From JAPLKX01 sp035530195 (GTDB taxonomy: Bacteria > Hydrogenedentota > Hydrogenedentia > Hydrogenedentales > SLHB01), in the NCBI GenBank assembly GCA_035530195.1, contig DATKVG010000043.1, forward strand, positions 1-64,000: a stretch of 64,000 nt of DNA, given 5' to 3'. Shown in pieces: positions 7,948-17,002 of this stretch. Each line of letters opens with the position of its first letter. Within the stretch, counting starts at the first letter, position 1. The notes under the pieces are model-generated. The model saw only the letters and a list, made by a program, of their open reading frames with translations, had not been told where the DNA came from and did no database searches. The position numbers and the translations under genes are program-made.

Positions 7948-9264
7948 ATGGAGCGGGGCGGCTACAGGATCTCGCGGCGCGATGCGCTGAGACTCGGGTT
8001 GGCGTCGGCGGCGGGGCTGATGTGCGCGCCGTCGGTTGCGGCCGCGGCGCAGAAGCCCGCCAAAGCCAAGTCAGTGATCCAGATCTGGATGTGGGGCGGC
8101 CCGTGTCACATCGACACGTTCGACCCCAAGCCCGACGCGGGCCGGGATTTTTGCGGCCCGCTCGACAAGACCATTGCGACCAACGTCGACGGCATCGTGA
8201 TCAACGACCAGCTTCCCATGCTGGCAAAACACGCCGACAAATACGCCATCATCCGCAGCATGACGCATCGTGTCAACGCCCATGAAACCGCATCGTACAT
8301 CGTGCAGACGGGCCGGGAGCCCGGGCGGCTGGTCTATCCGAGCGTCGGGGCGGTCGTCTCGCTGTTTAAAGGTTACGACGGGGGCTACAAAGGGCTTGTG
8401 CCGCCGTACATCGTGCTCACGGAACCGCAGGGTCGGTTTTCCGAGGCGGGTTTCCTCGAGCAGCAGTATAAACCGTTTGCGACGGGCGGCGACCCGAACA
8501 AGAACCCGTTCGTGGTGGAAGGCATCGTCGCCGAGGGTATCTCGGACGAACGCCAGCGTGGCAGGAGAGAGTTTCTTCACGCGCTCGACACGCTGGGCCG
8601 GGCGATGCCCGCCAACTCGAGTTTTCAGGCACTTGACCGGTGCGAGAACAGCGCGTACGGCCTGATGTTCGGCGAGGCGCGCAAGCTGTTCGACCTCTCG
8701 ACCGAGAGCCAGGAGACGCGCGAGCAGTATGGCCGCAACACATTCGGCCAGTCCTGCCTGATGGCGCGCCGGCTCGTCGAGCACGGCGTGCCGTACGTCA
8801 CGATCAATTACAAGGGCTGGGATACGCACAAGCAGCATTTCGAAACCATGCGGCGGAAACTGCCGGAGATGGACAAAGGCATGGCAACGCTGCTCGAAGA
8901 CCTCGACACGCGGGGTTTGCTCGACTCGACGATCGTGTGGTGGACGGGCGAGTTCGGGAGGACGCCGCGGGTGCAGTGGGCGCCGCCATGGAACGGCGGC
9001 AGGAGCCATTACGGCAACTGTTTTTGCTCGGTGGTGGCCGGGGGCGGGTTCAAAGGCGGCAGGGTGGTTGGTTCGTCCAACGCCACCGGCGAGGAAGTCG
9101 CCGAGCGGCCCGTATACCCGCAGGACCTCATCGCGAGCATGTACGAGCTGCTCGGGATCGACCCGGACGGCCCGATGCCGAATTCGCGCGGGTTGGACGT
9201 GACGGTCTTGCCGTCTGCCGAAGAAAAAGTCAAAACCGGTGGCCGCCTGACGGAGATCATCTGA
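7948..9264 (+). CDS. DUF1501 Tat-exported protein
   Basis: 438 residues. The N-terminus has a twin-arginine motif (ISRRDALRLG, about 6-15) and a hydrophobic stretch ending near AAAAQK, so it is probably exported folded. The body is a DUF1501 domain, related in fold to alkaline phosphatase/sulfatase-type hydrolases: IWMWGGPCHIDTFDPK near the start, DKYAIIRSMTHRVNAHE, and late WWTGEFGRTP. Catalytic function is unproven. ATG 7948 is chosen over an in-frame TTG two codons upstream because GAGGAG lies 7 bases before it. It forms the usual pair with the DUF1549/DUF1553 gene, and its stop overlaps the next start (TGATG). Confidence 0.92.
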   Translation: MERGGYRISRRDALRLGLASAAGLMCAPSVAAAAQKPAKAKSVIQIWMWGGPCHIDTFDPKPDAGRDFCGPLDKTIATNVDGIVINDQLPMLAKHADKYAIIRSMTHRVNAHETASYIVQTGREPGRLVYPSVGAVVSLFKGYDGGYKGLVPPYIVLTEPQGRFSEAGFLEQQYKPFATGGDPNKNPFVVEGIVAEGISDERQRGRREFLHALDTLGRAMPANSSFQALDRCENSAYGLMFGEARKLFDLSTESQETREQYGRNTFGQSCLMARRLVEHGVPYVTINYKGWDTHKQHFETMRRKLPEMDKGMATLLEDLDTRGLLDSTIVWWTGEFGRTPRVQWAPPWNGGRSHYGNCFCSVVAGGGFKGGRVVGSSNATGEEVAERPVYPQDLIASMYELLGIDPDGPMPNSRGLDVTVLPSAEEKVKTGGRLTEII

Positions 9265-11585
9265 TGATCATGCGAACGGTCAATGCAGGCGAGACGCCTG
9301 CGCTACACCTTGCCGGGATTATGGCGGTGGCCGTCTTCTTATTTACGGCGTGCGCGGCGGCGCAGGCGGCAAAAAGGACCACGAGCATCGGTTATGTCTA
9401 TCCGGCGGGTGTGCAACAGGGCACGACGGTCCAGATACTGGCGGGCGGCCAGGGCCTGCGCGGCGTCAAATCGGCGCTGGTCTCTCCCGCCGAGGGCATC
9501 GAGGCCAGGGTGGTACAGCACTTCAGGCCGCTCAGGAAAATCGATAAAGAGCAGCGGCAGGAACTGACAAGGCGGTTTAAAGCCGCCTGGGAGAGGCGTC
9601 TGGCGGAAGCCAGGGGCGAAACATCCCCTGCCGCCAGTTCTACGGCATGGACGAGTTCCGTCGAGTTGCCGGCGCACCCGTTGCTACAAGACCTGGACAA
9701 CCTCAGCCTCCGCGAACTCGGCCACGTCAAGAGCGTGCTCCTTCTGACCGGTAAGCGGCAGCCCAACGCGCAGATCGGCGAGATGGTCCTCATCGAGGTC
9801 ACGGTCGATCCCGCCGCGACGCCGGGCCCGCGCCAGATCCGGCTCCTCGCGCCGTCGGGCCTCACCAACCCGATGCGGTTCGAGGTGGGCGCGCTGCCCG
9901 AGGCCAGAGAGTACGAACCGAACGACCCGATGGCCAAGACCAATGCGCCGCCCGAGCCCCCGCTCGAGTTGCCCGTGACGATCAACGGCCAAATCATGCC
10001 GGGCGACACGGACCGGTTCGAGTTTGCCGCGCGAAAAGGGCAGCGGCTGGTTATGGGGGCGGAGGCGCGCAGCCTGGTGCCGTACCTGGCCGATGCCGTG
10101 CCGGGCTGGTTCCAGGCGGTGGTCGGCATTTATGACGCGGCCGGGCGGGAAGTGGCGTTTGCGGACGATTTCCGGTTCGATCCGGACCCGGTGATATTCT
10201 TTGACGTGCCGCAGGACGGGACGTACACGCTGGAAATCCGCGACTCGATCTACCGCGGGCGCGAGGATTTCGTTTATCGGATCCTGGTTGGCGAGCTTCC
10301 GTTTGTGACGAGCATTTTTCCGCTTGGCGGGCCTGCCGGCGCGGATGTGAAGGCTTCGGTGGCAGGCTGGAACCTGCCCGCTGCCAGGTTGGCGCTGGAC
10401 ACGCGGCCCGGAGCCGCTGAAATCCGGCAAACCTCGCTGAACAACGGCCAGATAGTTTCAAATCCGGTCCTCTACGCGGTCGACTCGTTGCCGGAGTGCA
10501 TCGAGGTCGAACCCAATGATGCACAGATGCCACAGACCGTGACGCTGCCGTGCATTATCAACGGCCGGATCAACCGGAGCGGCGACGCGGACGTGTTTGA
10601 GTTTCAAGCCGCTACGGGTGGCGAGATTGTCGCGGAAGTGATCGCGCGGCGGCTGAATTCGCCGCTGGATTCGGTGCTTCAACTAATGGACGCCGCCGGC
10701 CGCGTCATCGTGATGAACGATGATTGCGAGCAGAAAGGATCGGGGCTGCTAACGCACCACGCGGACTCGTATCTGCGCGCGACACTGCCCGACGCGGGCC
10801 GGTACCGTGTTGCGCTGGCCGATGCGCAGCAGCAGGGCGGCGATGAGTTTGCGTACCGGCTGCGGCTGAGCGCTCCACGGCCTGACTTTGAACTGCGTGC
10901 CACGCCATCGAGCATCAGTATCAACCCCGGGAGCACGGTGGCGCTGACGGTCTATGCGTTGCGCAAAGACGGGTTTGACGGCGAGATCGAACTCGTGCTG
11001 AAAAAGCCGGCCAAGGGGTTCAGGATCAGCGGGGGTAGAGTCCCGGCCAAGCTCGACAAAGTCAGGATAAGCCTTACGGCGCCGGCCAAACCGCTGGACG
11101 AACCCGTGGCGCTGTGTATCGAGGGCCGCGCCAGAATCAACGGGGAGGACGTCGCACGAGAGGCCGTGCCCGCCGACGACCTGATGCAGGCGTTTGCATA
11201 CCGGCATCTCGTGCCCGCGCAAGACCTCCTTGTCGCGGTGGCGAAGCGGCGCGCGGCTCAGCCGGTTAGAATTGGCAGCATGTTGCCGGTGCGCATAACG
11301 CCCGGCGGAACCGCGGCTGTGACGGTCACGACGGCGCAGGGCCCCCGGCTTTCCCAGGTTCAACTCCAGCTCAACGATCCGCCGAAAGGCTTGGCTCTGG
11401 GCGACGTTTCGGTCGTCGACGAAGGGCTGAGTTTTGCGATAAACGCCGACGCGGCAGCCGAGCCGGGTTGTGAAGACAACCTGATCGTCGACGCGTATCT
11501 CAAGCCGGGCGAACAGGCCAAGCCGGACGCCAAGCCAACGTTTATCGGCATACTTCCCGCGATTCCGTTTCAGATCACAAAGTAG
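9264..11585 (+). CDS. Exported PPC-domain protein
   Basis: 773 residues from the ATG overlapping the DUF1501 stop. After a signal peptide (hydrophobic core about 20-33) comes a beta-rich region typical of the third gene in planctomycete-type DUF1549/DUF1501 operons. At least two pre-peptidase C-terminal-like (PPC) beta-sandwiches follow, seen as repeated EPND...INGRI.....D.FEF blocks near 215-345 and 410-530. No catalytic motif is evident, so a binding or surface role is likely. The first 12 codons contain a REP-like palindrome (9285-9301) encoding NAGETPA. The real start may therefore be the ATG at 9321 (MAVAVFLF), which would give a cleaner signal peptide. Confidence 0.8.
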   Translation: MIMRTVNAGETPALHLAGIMAVAVFLFTACAAAQAAKRTTSIGYVYPAGVQQGTTVQILAGGQGLRGVKSALVSPAEGIEARVVQHFRPLRKIDKEQRQELTRRFKAAWERRLAEARGETSPAASSTAWTSSVELPAHPLLQDLDNLSLRELGHVKSVLLLTGKRQPNAQIGEMVLIEVTVDPAATPGPRQIRLLAPSGLTNPMRFEVGALPEAREYEPNDPMAKTNAPPEPPLELPVTINGQIMPGDTDRFEFAARKGQRLVMGAEARSLVPYLADAVPGWFQAVVGIYDAAGREVAFADDFRFDPDPVIFFDVPQDGTYTLEIRDSIYRGREDFVYRILVGELPFVTSIFPLGGPAGADVKASVAGWNLPAARLALDTRPGAAEIRQTSLNNGQIVSNPVLYAVDSLPECIEVEPNDAQMPQTVTLPCIINGRINRSGDADVFEFQAATGGEIVAEVIARRLNSPLDSVLQLMDAAGRVIVMNDDCEQKGSGLLTHHADSYLRATLPDAGRYRVALADAQQQGGDEFAYRLRLSAPRPDFELRATPSSISINPGSTVALTVYALRKDGFDGEIELVLKKPAKGFRISGGRVPAKLDKVRISLTAPAKPLDEPVALCIEGRARINGEDVAREAVPADDLMQAFAYRHLVPAQDLLVAVAKRRAAQPVRIGSMLPVRITPGGTAAVTVTTAQGPRLSQVQLQLNDPPKGLALGDVSVVDEGLSFAINADAAAEPGCEDNLIVDAYLKPGEQAKPDAKPTFIGILPAIPFQITK
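9285..9301. repeat. REP-like palindrome inside the PPC gene's 5' end
   Basis: GCAGGCG-AGA-CGCCTGC is a perfect 7-bp-stem hairpin with a 3-base loop. The core GGCGAGACGCCTGC resembles the arms of the inverted repeat at 11582-11749. Confidence 0.7.
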
Positions 11586-11749
11586 GTGCAGGCGTCTCAC
11601 CCGCGCCGTCAACGTACCAGCCAATGTCTAAACCACAACCGGCCCGATCTCAACAAGCCAGAAATCATTCCGCTTAACCTTCAGGCTGAGCTTTCTTCGT
11701 TGGCACCAGCCTGTGGTCTGGACGGCGCGGGCGAGACATCTGCGCCTAC
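11582..11749. repeat. MITE-like element with 29-bp imperfect inverted ends
   Basis: The left arm (11582-11610) and right arm (11721-11749) are reverse complements with about 25 of 29 matches; the core is GACGGCGCGGG.GAGAC. The element is 168 bp and starts at the stop codon of the PPC gene. It has no ORF and no transposase. The sequence TGGTCTGGAYGGCGCGGG that runs into the right arm recurs at 15129-15146. Confidence 0.7.
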
Positions 11750-11809
11750 TCTTCGATAAAAGGTGCTGCCTGTGGTAGAGTAAGCCCGCTTTAATCGGGA
11801 GTTGTTGTG

Positions 11810-14800
11810 ATGATTGAAAAGCAGTTGGTGGCGGTGCTGGTTTGTGTAGTGGCGTTAGTTTTTCCGGCGGTGGCCGAGGATTGGCCGACCTACGGGCACG
11901 ATACGTACAGAAGCGGCACGACGGACGAGCCGATCCAGCCGCCTCTCCACGAGATTTGGCGCTACCGATCTATCGAGCCGCCGCAGCCCGCATGGCCCGA
12001 CCCCGCCGTACAGGATTTCGCCGCCAAACCCGTCCGCATTCTCCGTCCCCGCGCAACCTACGACAAGGCGTTTCACACGTCGATCTCCGGCGGGCTGGTT
12101 TTTTTCGGATCGTCGGCCGACGACCGGGTAGTCGCGCTGGACGCGGGCACCGGCGCGGAACGCTGGTCGTTTGTAACGGGCGGGCCGGTGCGTTTGGCGC
12201 CGGCCGTGGTTGAAGGCCGGGTTTATGCCGGGTCGGACGACGGTTATGTCTATTGCCTGAATGCGGCGGATGGCGGTCTGATCTGGAAGTACTCGCCGGC
12301 GCCGGGCGCGCGATGGATTCCGGGGAATGGGCGGATCATCTCGGCGTGCCCGGTTCGCACGGGCGTTGCCGTGAAAGACGGGACAGTGTATTTCGGTGCG
12401 GGGCTGTTCCCGGAAGAGGGCGTGTATCTCTGCGCGCTTGACGCGCGGAGCGGGCGCGAGATTTGGAAGGTTTCACCCGACCCGATGGATTTTATCCGGA
12501 GTTTCTCGTCGGAGAAAGCCGGCCGGCGGTTTGCATTATCGCCGCAAGGCTACCTGCTGGCATCGGACCGCAAGCTCTACATCCCGACCGGCAGGACCTC
12601 GCCTGTGGCCGTCAATTTCGCGACGGGCGAGATAGAAGGCATGCTCGAATGCCCCGGCGGCGAGGGCGGGACCTACGCGCTGCTGACAAGCGACACGATC
12701 GTTTCCGGCCCCGGCACGCGGCTGTCGGCGTTTGACGCGGGCACGCAGGAGCCGGTGGCGACGTTTCCTGGGCGCTGCATCCTCGTCCAGGGCGAGACGT
12801 CGTACCTGCTGTCGGACGAATGGGTCGCCGCGCTCGATAGGGCCAAGTACCGCGAAAACGTGGCGCGCCAAAACGGCCTGCGAAAGCAGCGAAGGAGGTT
12901 GCGCGACGCCATCAAGACTATGGCCGAAACGGAGCAAGCCGCGGCAACCCAGGAGTTGGCCGGCGTTGAAAAGGCCATGAAGGAGTTGCGTGGCAGCGAA
13001 TACGCGTGGCGGAAACCGTGCCCGGAGTCGTATGCGATGATGCTGGCGGGGAACCGGTTAATCGTGGGATCGGAAAATGAGGTGCGGGCGCTCAGGACTT
13101 CCGACGGCGAGACGGCGTGGTCGGCGCCGGTCGACGGCAAGGCCTATGGGCTCGCGGCTGCGGATGGCAGATTGCTTGTCAGCACCGACACCGGCGCGAT
13201 CCATTGTTTCGCCGCTGGACCGGCCCCCGTCTCCGCGCCATCCACGCCGCCGGCGCGCCCTGTGGCAGCCCCCGATGTTTCCGCGGCCGCTTCGTTTGTC
13301 ATCAAGACGGCGGGTGGCCGGCGAGGCTACTGCCTTGATCTCGGCTGCCAAACCGGCGCGCTGGGTCTCGAGATCGCGCGAGACTCCGGCCTGAGAGTCG
13401 TGGCGGTTGATGATGAACAACCCGTCTCACGAATGCGGGCCGAGCTGGCTGGAACCGGCCTCTACGGCACCAAGGTAGCCGCGATAGCGTCCCCGCTCGA
13501 TCGGCTGCGGTTCACCGACTACATCGCCGACGTGATTGTCTCCGAACGCGCGCTGCCCAACGGCTGTCCTCCGTTCGCGCCCGAAGAGGCGGCGCGTCTG
13601 CTTCGCCCGCGCACCGGCGTCCTGTTCGTCAAATACACGCCCGAGACGGCCGCCGCCGTCAAAGATTGGACTGGGAAACTGGCCGGCTGCGACATCATCA
13701 TTGATGACGGCCTGTGGCTGGTGTTGCGGCGCGGCCCGCTCCCCGGCGCCGGCGAGTGGACCCACCAATACGCCGACCCCGGCAACTCGGGGTGCAGCGG
13801 CGACACCATCGTCTCGGCGCCGGCGCGGTTGCAGTGGTTTGGCCTGCCCGGCCCGCGACCCATGGTCGACCGGCACCATCGCGCCATGCCGCCGCTGGTA
13901 AAGAACGGCCGGATGTTCGTACCCGGCGACAATTGCATCATTGCAGCCGACGCCTACAACGGGACGCCGCTGTGGGAACTCGAGACGCCCAACAACCGGC
14001 GGCTGGCAAACCCGCGCGACTCGGGCCACATGGCCGCGGCCGGCGATCTGCTCTATGTCGCGGTGCACGACGAATGCTGGGTGCTCGATGCGGCAACCGG
14101 CAAACGCGTGGCGACGTACCAGGCGCCACAGTTGGCCGGCGACGAAAAGCGCAATTGGGGTTATGTCGCGGTCGTCGGCGATTTCCTGCTCGGCAGCGGC
14201 CAGAGACCCGACGCTTCTTACACGACGATGAGCAAGCTGGGCGATTTCGAGATCCAGTGGGGCGATTTCAAACGGTTACTCACGAGCGACTACCTTTTCT
14301 GCATGGACAGACGCACGGGAAAGGTACTGTGGTCGCGGGGCGGCGGGCTGTTCATTCATTCGGCTATTGCTGCGGGCGCAGGGCGCCTCTATTTCATCGA
14401 GAGCCACAGCCGGACCGCTGTCCGCGACCGGAACGGCCGAAGCAACCTCGAAGTCCTGTGGGACAACGCCCCGACGATGTTGGCTCTCGATCTGGCGACG
14501 GGAAAACCGGCGTGGGAGATCGCGGTCGACTTCTCGTTATGCCAGCACATCATTTACCTCAGCTACGCCAATGACACGCTGCTCGTCACGGGCTCGGGCA
14601 ACCGCGAGGGCCGGGCGTGGTACTACCTGTACGGATTCGACGCGGCCACGGGCACACCGCTGTGGCAAGCCAACCACCCCAACAACAAACGCGGGATCGG
14701 TGGCGACCACGGCGAACAAATCCACCACCCCGTCGTCGTCGGCGACATTGTCTACGCAGAGCCCGTGGCATACGCGCTGCGCACCGGCGTGCGCGTCGAC

Positions 14801-15082
14801 CCTTCCGGTGCGCCGGCCGACTGGGAGATGGAGAAGCGGGAAGGTTGCGGCACGGTCTCGGCTTCGGCACGCTGCCTTTTGTACCGTGACGGCCATCCGT
14901 GCGTGCAGAACCTTCAACCGGAAGGCCCACGCACGAAGCTGAACCACATCACGCGGCCCGGGTGCTGGATTAACGCCATTCCCGCGGGCGGGCTCATCCT
15001 GATTCCCGAAGCGAGTTCCGGCTGCTCCTGCCCATACCCGCTGCAAACGTCGCTGGCGTACGTGCCCGCCGCAAAGCAGTAG
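11810..15082 (+). CDS. PQQ-type beta-propeller protein with embedded methyltransferase-like domain
   Basis: 1090 residues with a signal peptide (cleaved near AVAED, about 22). Residues about 25-490 form a PQQ-binding-like (quinoprotein/BamB-type) propeller: DAGTGAERWSF, AADGGLIWKY, DARSGREIWK repeats. A coiled, charged insert (about 345-390, RKQRRRLRDAIKTM) interrupts it. Residues about 500-640 look like a class I SAM methyltransferase: YCLDLGCQTGALGLEIA as motif I, VVAVDDEQPV as motif II and ADVIVSERALPNG after it. A second propeller follows (about 650-1090). Start ATG 11810 is preferred to GTG 11807. A methyltransferase fold outside the cytoplasm would lack SAM, so this domain may be non-catalytic (inference). 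Substrate unknown. Confidence 0.82.
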   Translation: MIEKQLVAVLVCVVALVFPAVAEDWPTYGHDTYRSGTTDEPIQPPLHEIWRYRSIEPPQPAWPDPAVQDFAAKPVRILRPRATYDKAFHTSISGGLVFFGSSADDRVVALDAGTGAERWSFVTGGPVRLAPAVVEGRVYAGSDDGYVYCLNAADGGLIWKYSPAPGARWIPGNGRIISACPVRTGVAVKDGTVYFGAGLFPEEGVYLCALDARSGREIWKVSPDPMDFIRSFSSEKAGRRFALSPQGYLLASDRKLYIPTGRTSPVAVNFATGEIEGMLECPGGEGGTYALLTSDTIVSGPGTRLSAFDAGTQEPVATFPGRCILVQGETSYLLSDEWVAALDRAKYRENVARQNGLRKQRRRLRDAIKTMAETEQAAATQELAGVEKAMKELRGSEYAWRKPCPESYAMMLAGNRLIVGSENEVRALRTSDGETAWSAPVDGKAYGLAAADGRLLVSTDTGAIHCFAAGPAPVSAPSTPPARPVAAPDVSAAASFVIKTAGGRRGYCLDLGCQTGALGLEIARDSGLRVVAVDDEQPVSRMRAELAGTGLYGTKVAAIASPLDRLRFTDYIADVIVSERALPNGCPPFAPEEAARLLRPRTGVLFVKYTPETAAAVKDWTGKLAGCDIIIDDGLWLVLRRGPLPGAGEWTHQYADPGNSGCSGDTIVSAPARLQWFGLPGPRPMVDRHHRAMPPLVKNGRMFVPGDNCIIAADAYNGTPLWELETPNNRRLANPRDSGHMAAAGDLLYVAVHDECWVLDAATGKRVATYQAPQLAGDEKRNWGYVAVVGDFLLGSGQRPDASYTTMSKLGDFEIQWGDFKRLLTSDYLFCMDRRTGKVLWSRGGGLFIHSAIAAGAGRLYFIESHSRTAVRDRNGRSNLEVLWDNAPTMLALDLATGKPAWEIAVDFSLCQHIIYLSYANDTLLVTGSGNREGRAWYYLYGFDAATGTPLWQANHPNNKRGIGGDHGEQIHHPVVVGDIVYAEPVAYALRTGVRVDPSGAPADWEMEKREGCGTVSASARCLLYRDGHPCVQNLQPEGPRTKLNHITRPGCWINAIPAGGLILIPEASSGCSCPYPLQTSLAYVPAAKQ

Positions 15083-15132
15083 ATTCGACCTGACTTTGGC
15101 CGACGTCGGGAGCGTTGGGATCGGCCCGTGGT

Positions 15133-15249
15133 CTGGATGGCGCGGGGTTACAAAAACCGCGCCTGCGTTTGTGCATCAAAGAAAGCTTGCTTTGTGAACC
15201 CCTGTGTTCGTCTGGTACAAGGCGCGGTCTTCCAGCCCGCGCCGTCCAG
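15133..15249. repeat. Inverted-repeat element between convergent genes
   Basis: Arms CTGGATGGCGCGGG (15133-15146) and CCCGCGCCGTCCAG (15236-15249) pair over 14 bp with one G-T mismatch. The left arm and its upstream TGGT match 11714-11731. It lies between the convergent PQQ-protein and MFS genes and could also serve as a bidirectional transcription stop, although no T tract was seen. Confidence 0.6.
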
Positions 15250-15299
15250 CCGCAAAGAAGCCCATTGGATCAACAGATTCTGAACAGCTCCGTACCGCC

Positions 15300-16883
15300 T
15301 TATTCGACAACAACGATCTTGCCGCCGTGCTCGTGGAGGGGGTAGCGCAGGAAGATGAGGAACGCGGCGACGGCGGAGACTGCGCCGAGGACGGCCATCA
15401 ACTTGAGGCCAAACGGCGTGGCGGATCTTACGGGCTCGGGGCGGGCGTGCCCCTGAACGTCGCCCCACGTCAGCTTGTACGGGCCGGGTGCGAGACCTTC
15501 GAGCAGGGTGGCGCCGGCTCCCTGGCGGGTGTACCCTGCGGGGCCTTCGAGCGTCCACGGTGCGGGCAGGCCCTCCGGCAGGACGTCGATGCGGACAACG
15601 CCGGGCGGCGCGGGCTTGTGCGCGGACGGTACAGCATCGGGCGCGCCTGCGCGGAAATACGAGCCGGTGAAGACGACGCCGGCGGTTTCCTGGAGTTGCT
15701 GGATGCCTTCGCCGCCGAGGTACGCGACAAACGTGAACACCAGCACGCTGATGCCGATGCTGATTTTCTGAAAAATGCCCTGTACGCCGAGGAAAATGCC
15801 CTCGCGGCGCCGGCCGGTGAGCGTTTCGTCGTAGTCGACGACGTCGCCGAGTACGGCAAACGGCAGCACCATGAAGCCGGCGGCCGGCGCACCGTACGCA
15901 GAAAGGATCAGGGTGCTCTGGATCAGGTCGCTGCCGATTCCCAGCCGGCCCACGAACAGCAGCATCACCATCACAATCCCGCTGCCGAGAAACGTGATCA
16001 GCATCGCGCGATATTTACCAATCCTGCCCGCGAGATAGTTGAACACGAAGAAAAACACAAGGTTCATGAGAAGAAACGGCGCCATTATGAGCGTGACGGT
16101 GTCTTCGCCGCGGCCCAGGACGGAACTCACCCAGTGCGGTACCATGACGATGATCGTGTTAAGCCCGAACCAGTAGATGGCGACGGCGGCGGCCAAATAC
16201 CGGAACGGCTTGTTGCGCAATGCGAGCAGGGTGCTTTCGATCATGCCGAGCGGGGGGCCGTCGTGCTGATCGGGCCGCGGCTTTTCTTTTATGAAATAGC
16301 TCGCCGGCAGGAATGACAGGATGATGATGACCGCGGCGCCGCCGGCTAGGGCGTGCCAGCCGAATTTCTGCAGCACCACGCCGGCCGCCGCAAACAGGAA
16401 CGTGCTCACCATCAGGAACACGGACTGCACGGTCGTGAGATCGACGCGCTCTTTGAGGTCGGTGGTGATTTCCGGAATAAGTGCGAGGTACGGGGTGATG
16501 ATGATGCCGTACAGCACAAAGTAGGCCGGCACGAGCACGAGCACGTACGCCGCGTTGAGCCAGTGCATGTGGTCGACGGGTGGCGTAAACAACAGAAAAA
16601 ACACCACGGCAAACGGGATCAGCCCAAGCCGCATGAACGGCAGCCTACGGCCCCACCGCGACCGGCACATGTCGCTCCAGTGGCCGATGGGCGACGCGCT
16701 GAGGGCCTCAATGACGCGCGCAAACAAGTAGATGCCGCCCATCAGGGCTTTGGGGATGAGGTGGGGCCGGTCGGACGGCACGTACCGGACCAGCAGCCAT
16801 TGCAGCACGATCAGGTCGGGCAGGTTCATGGTGAGCGCGCCCATGCCGTAGAAGATTTTCCGGCTCAGCGGCAGTTGCGCCAT
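15300..16883 (-). CDS. GPH-family MFS sugar symporter
   Basis: 527 residues, about 12 transmembrane helices, resembling the glycoside-pentoside-hexuronide:cation symporters (MelB/XynB type). The loop after helix 2 has PIGHWSDMCRSRWGRRLPFM, the MFS motif-A region. The central loop is short and charged (KEKPRPDQHDG, about 205). The distal VVDYDETLTGRRREGIF stretch is typical of the GPH branch. An unusual soluble insert of roughly 75 residues (about 405-480, Pro/Gly-rich, EGLPAPWTLEGPAGYT) separates the last two helices. The neighbouring secreted hydrolase-like genes on the same strand suggest import of a sugar released outside. A 9-bp repeat array lies 70 bp upstream of the start. Confidence 0.87.
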   Translation of the reverse strand: MAQLPLSRKIFYGMGALTMNLPDLIVLQWLLVRYVPSDRPHLIPKALMGGIYLFARVIEALSASPIGHWSDMCRSRWGRRLPFMRLGLIPFAVVFFLLFTPPVDHMHWLNAAYVLVLVPAYFVLYGIIITPYLALIPEITTDLKERVDLTTVQSVFLMVSTFLFAAAGVVLQKFGWHALAGGAAVIIILSFLPASYFIKEKPRPDQHDGPPLGMIESTLLALRNKPFRYLAAAVAIYWFGLNTIIVMVPHWVSSVLGRGEDTVTLIMAPFLLMNLVFFFVFNYLAGRIGKYRAMLITFLGSGIVMVMLLFVGRLGIGSDLIQSTLILSAYGAPAAGFMVLPFAVLGDVVDYDETLTGRRREGIFLGVQGIFQKISIGISVLVFTFVAYLGGEGIQQLQETAGVVFTGSYFRAGAPDAVPSAHKPAPPGVVRIDVLPEGLPAPWTLEGPAGYTRQGAGATLLEGLAPGPYKLTWGDVQGHARPEPVRSATPFGLKLMAVLGAVSAVAAFLIFLRYPLHEHGGKIVVVE

Positions 16884-16953
16884 CCCACTACTCCAGTTTG
16901 CCCGTTACGATGGGAACCATACAGGAAAATGGCGAGGGAAGGCAATGGGCTGC

Positions 16954-16998
16954 CTGGACACTGTGGACATGGTGGACATAGTGGACGGAGTGGACACG
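16954..16998 (-). repeat. Five-copy 9-bp GTGGACATN array upstream of the symporter
   Basis: On the + strand the units are CTGGACACT, GTGGACATG, GTGGACATA, GTGGACGGA, GTGGACACG. Read on the minus strand, the direction of the symporter, the array has TGTCCAC-type units and ends 70 bp before its start codon. The array at 49030-49083 has the same unit, orientation and distance relative to the heparinase-like gene. Confidence 0.85.
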
Positions 16999-17002
16999 GC
17001 GT

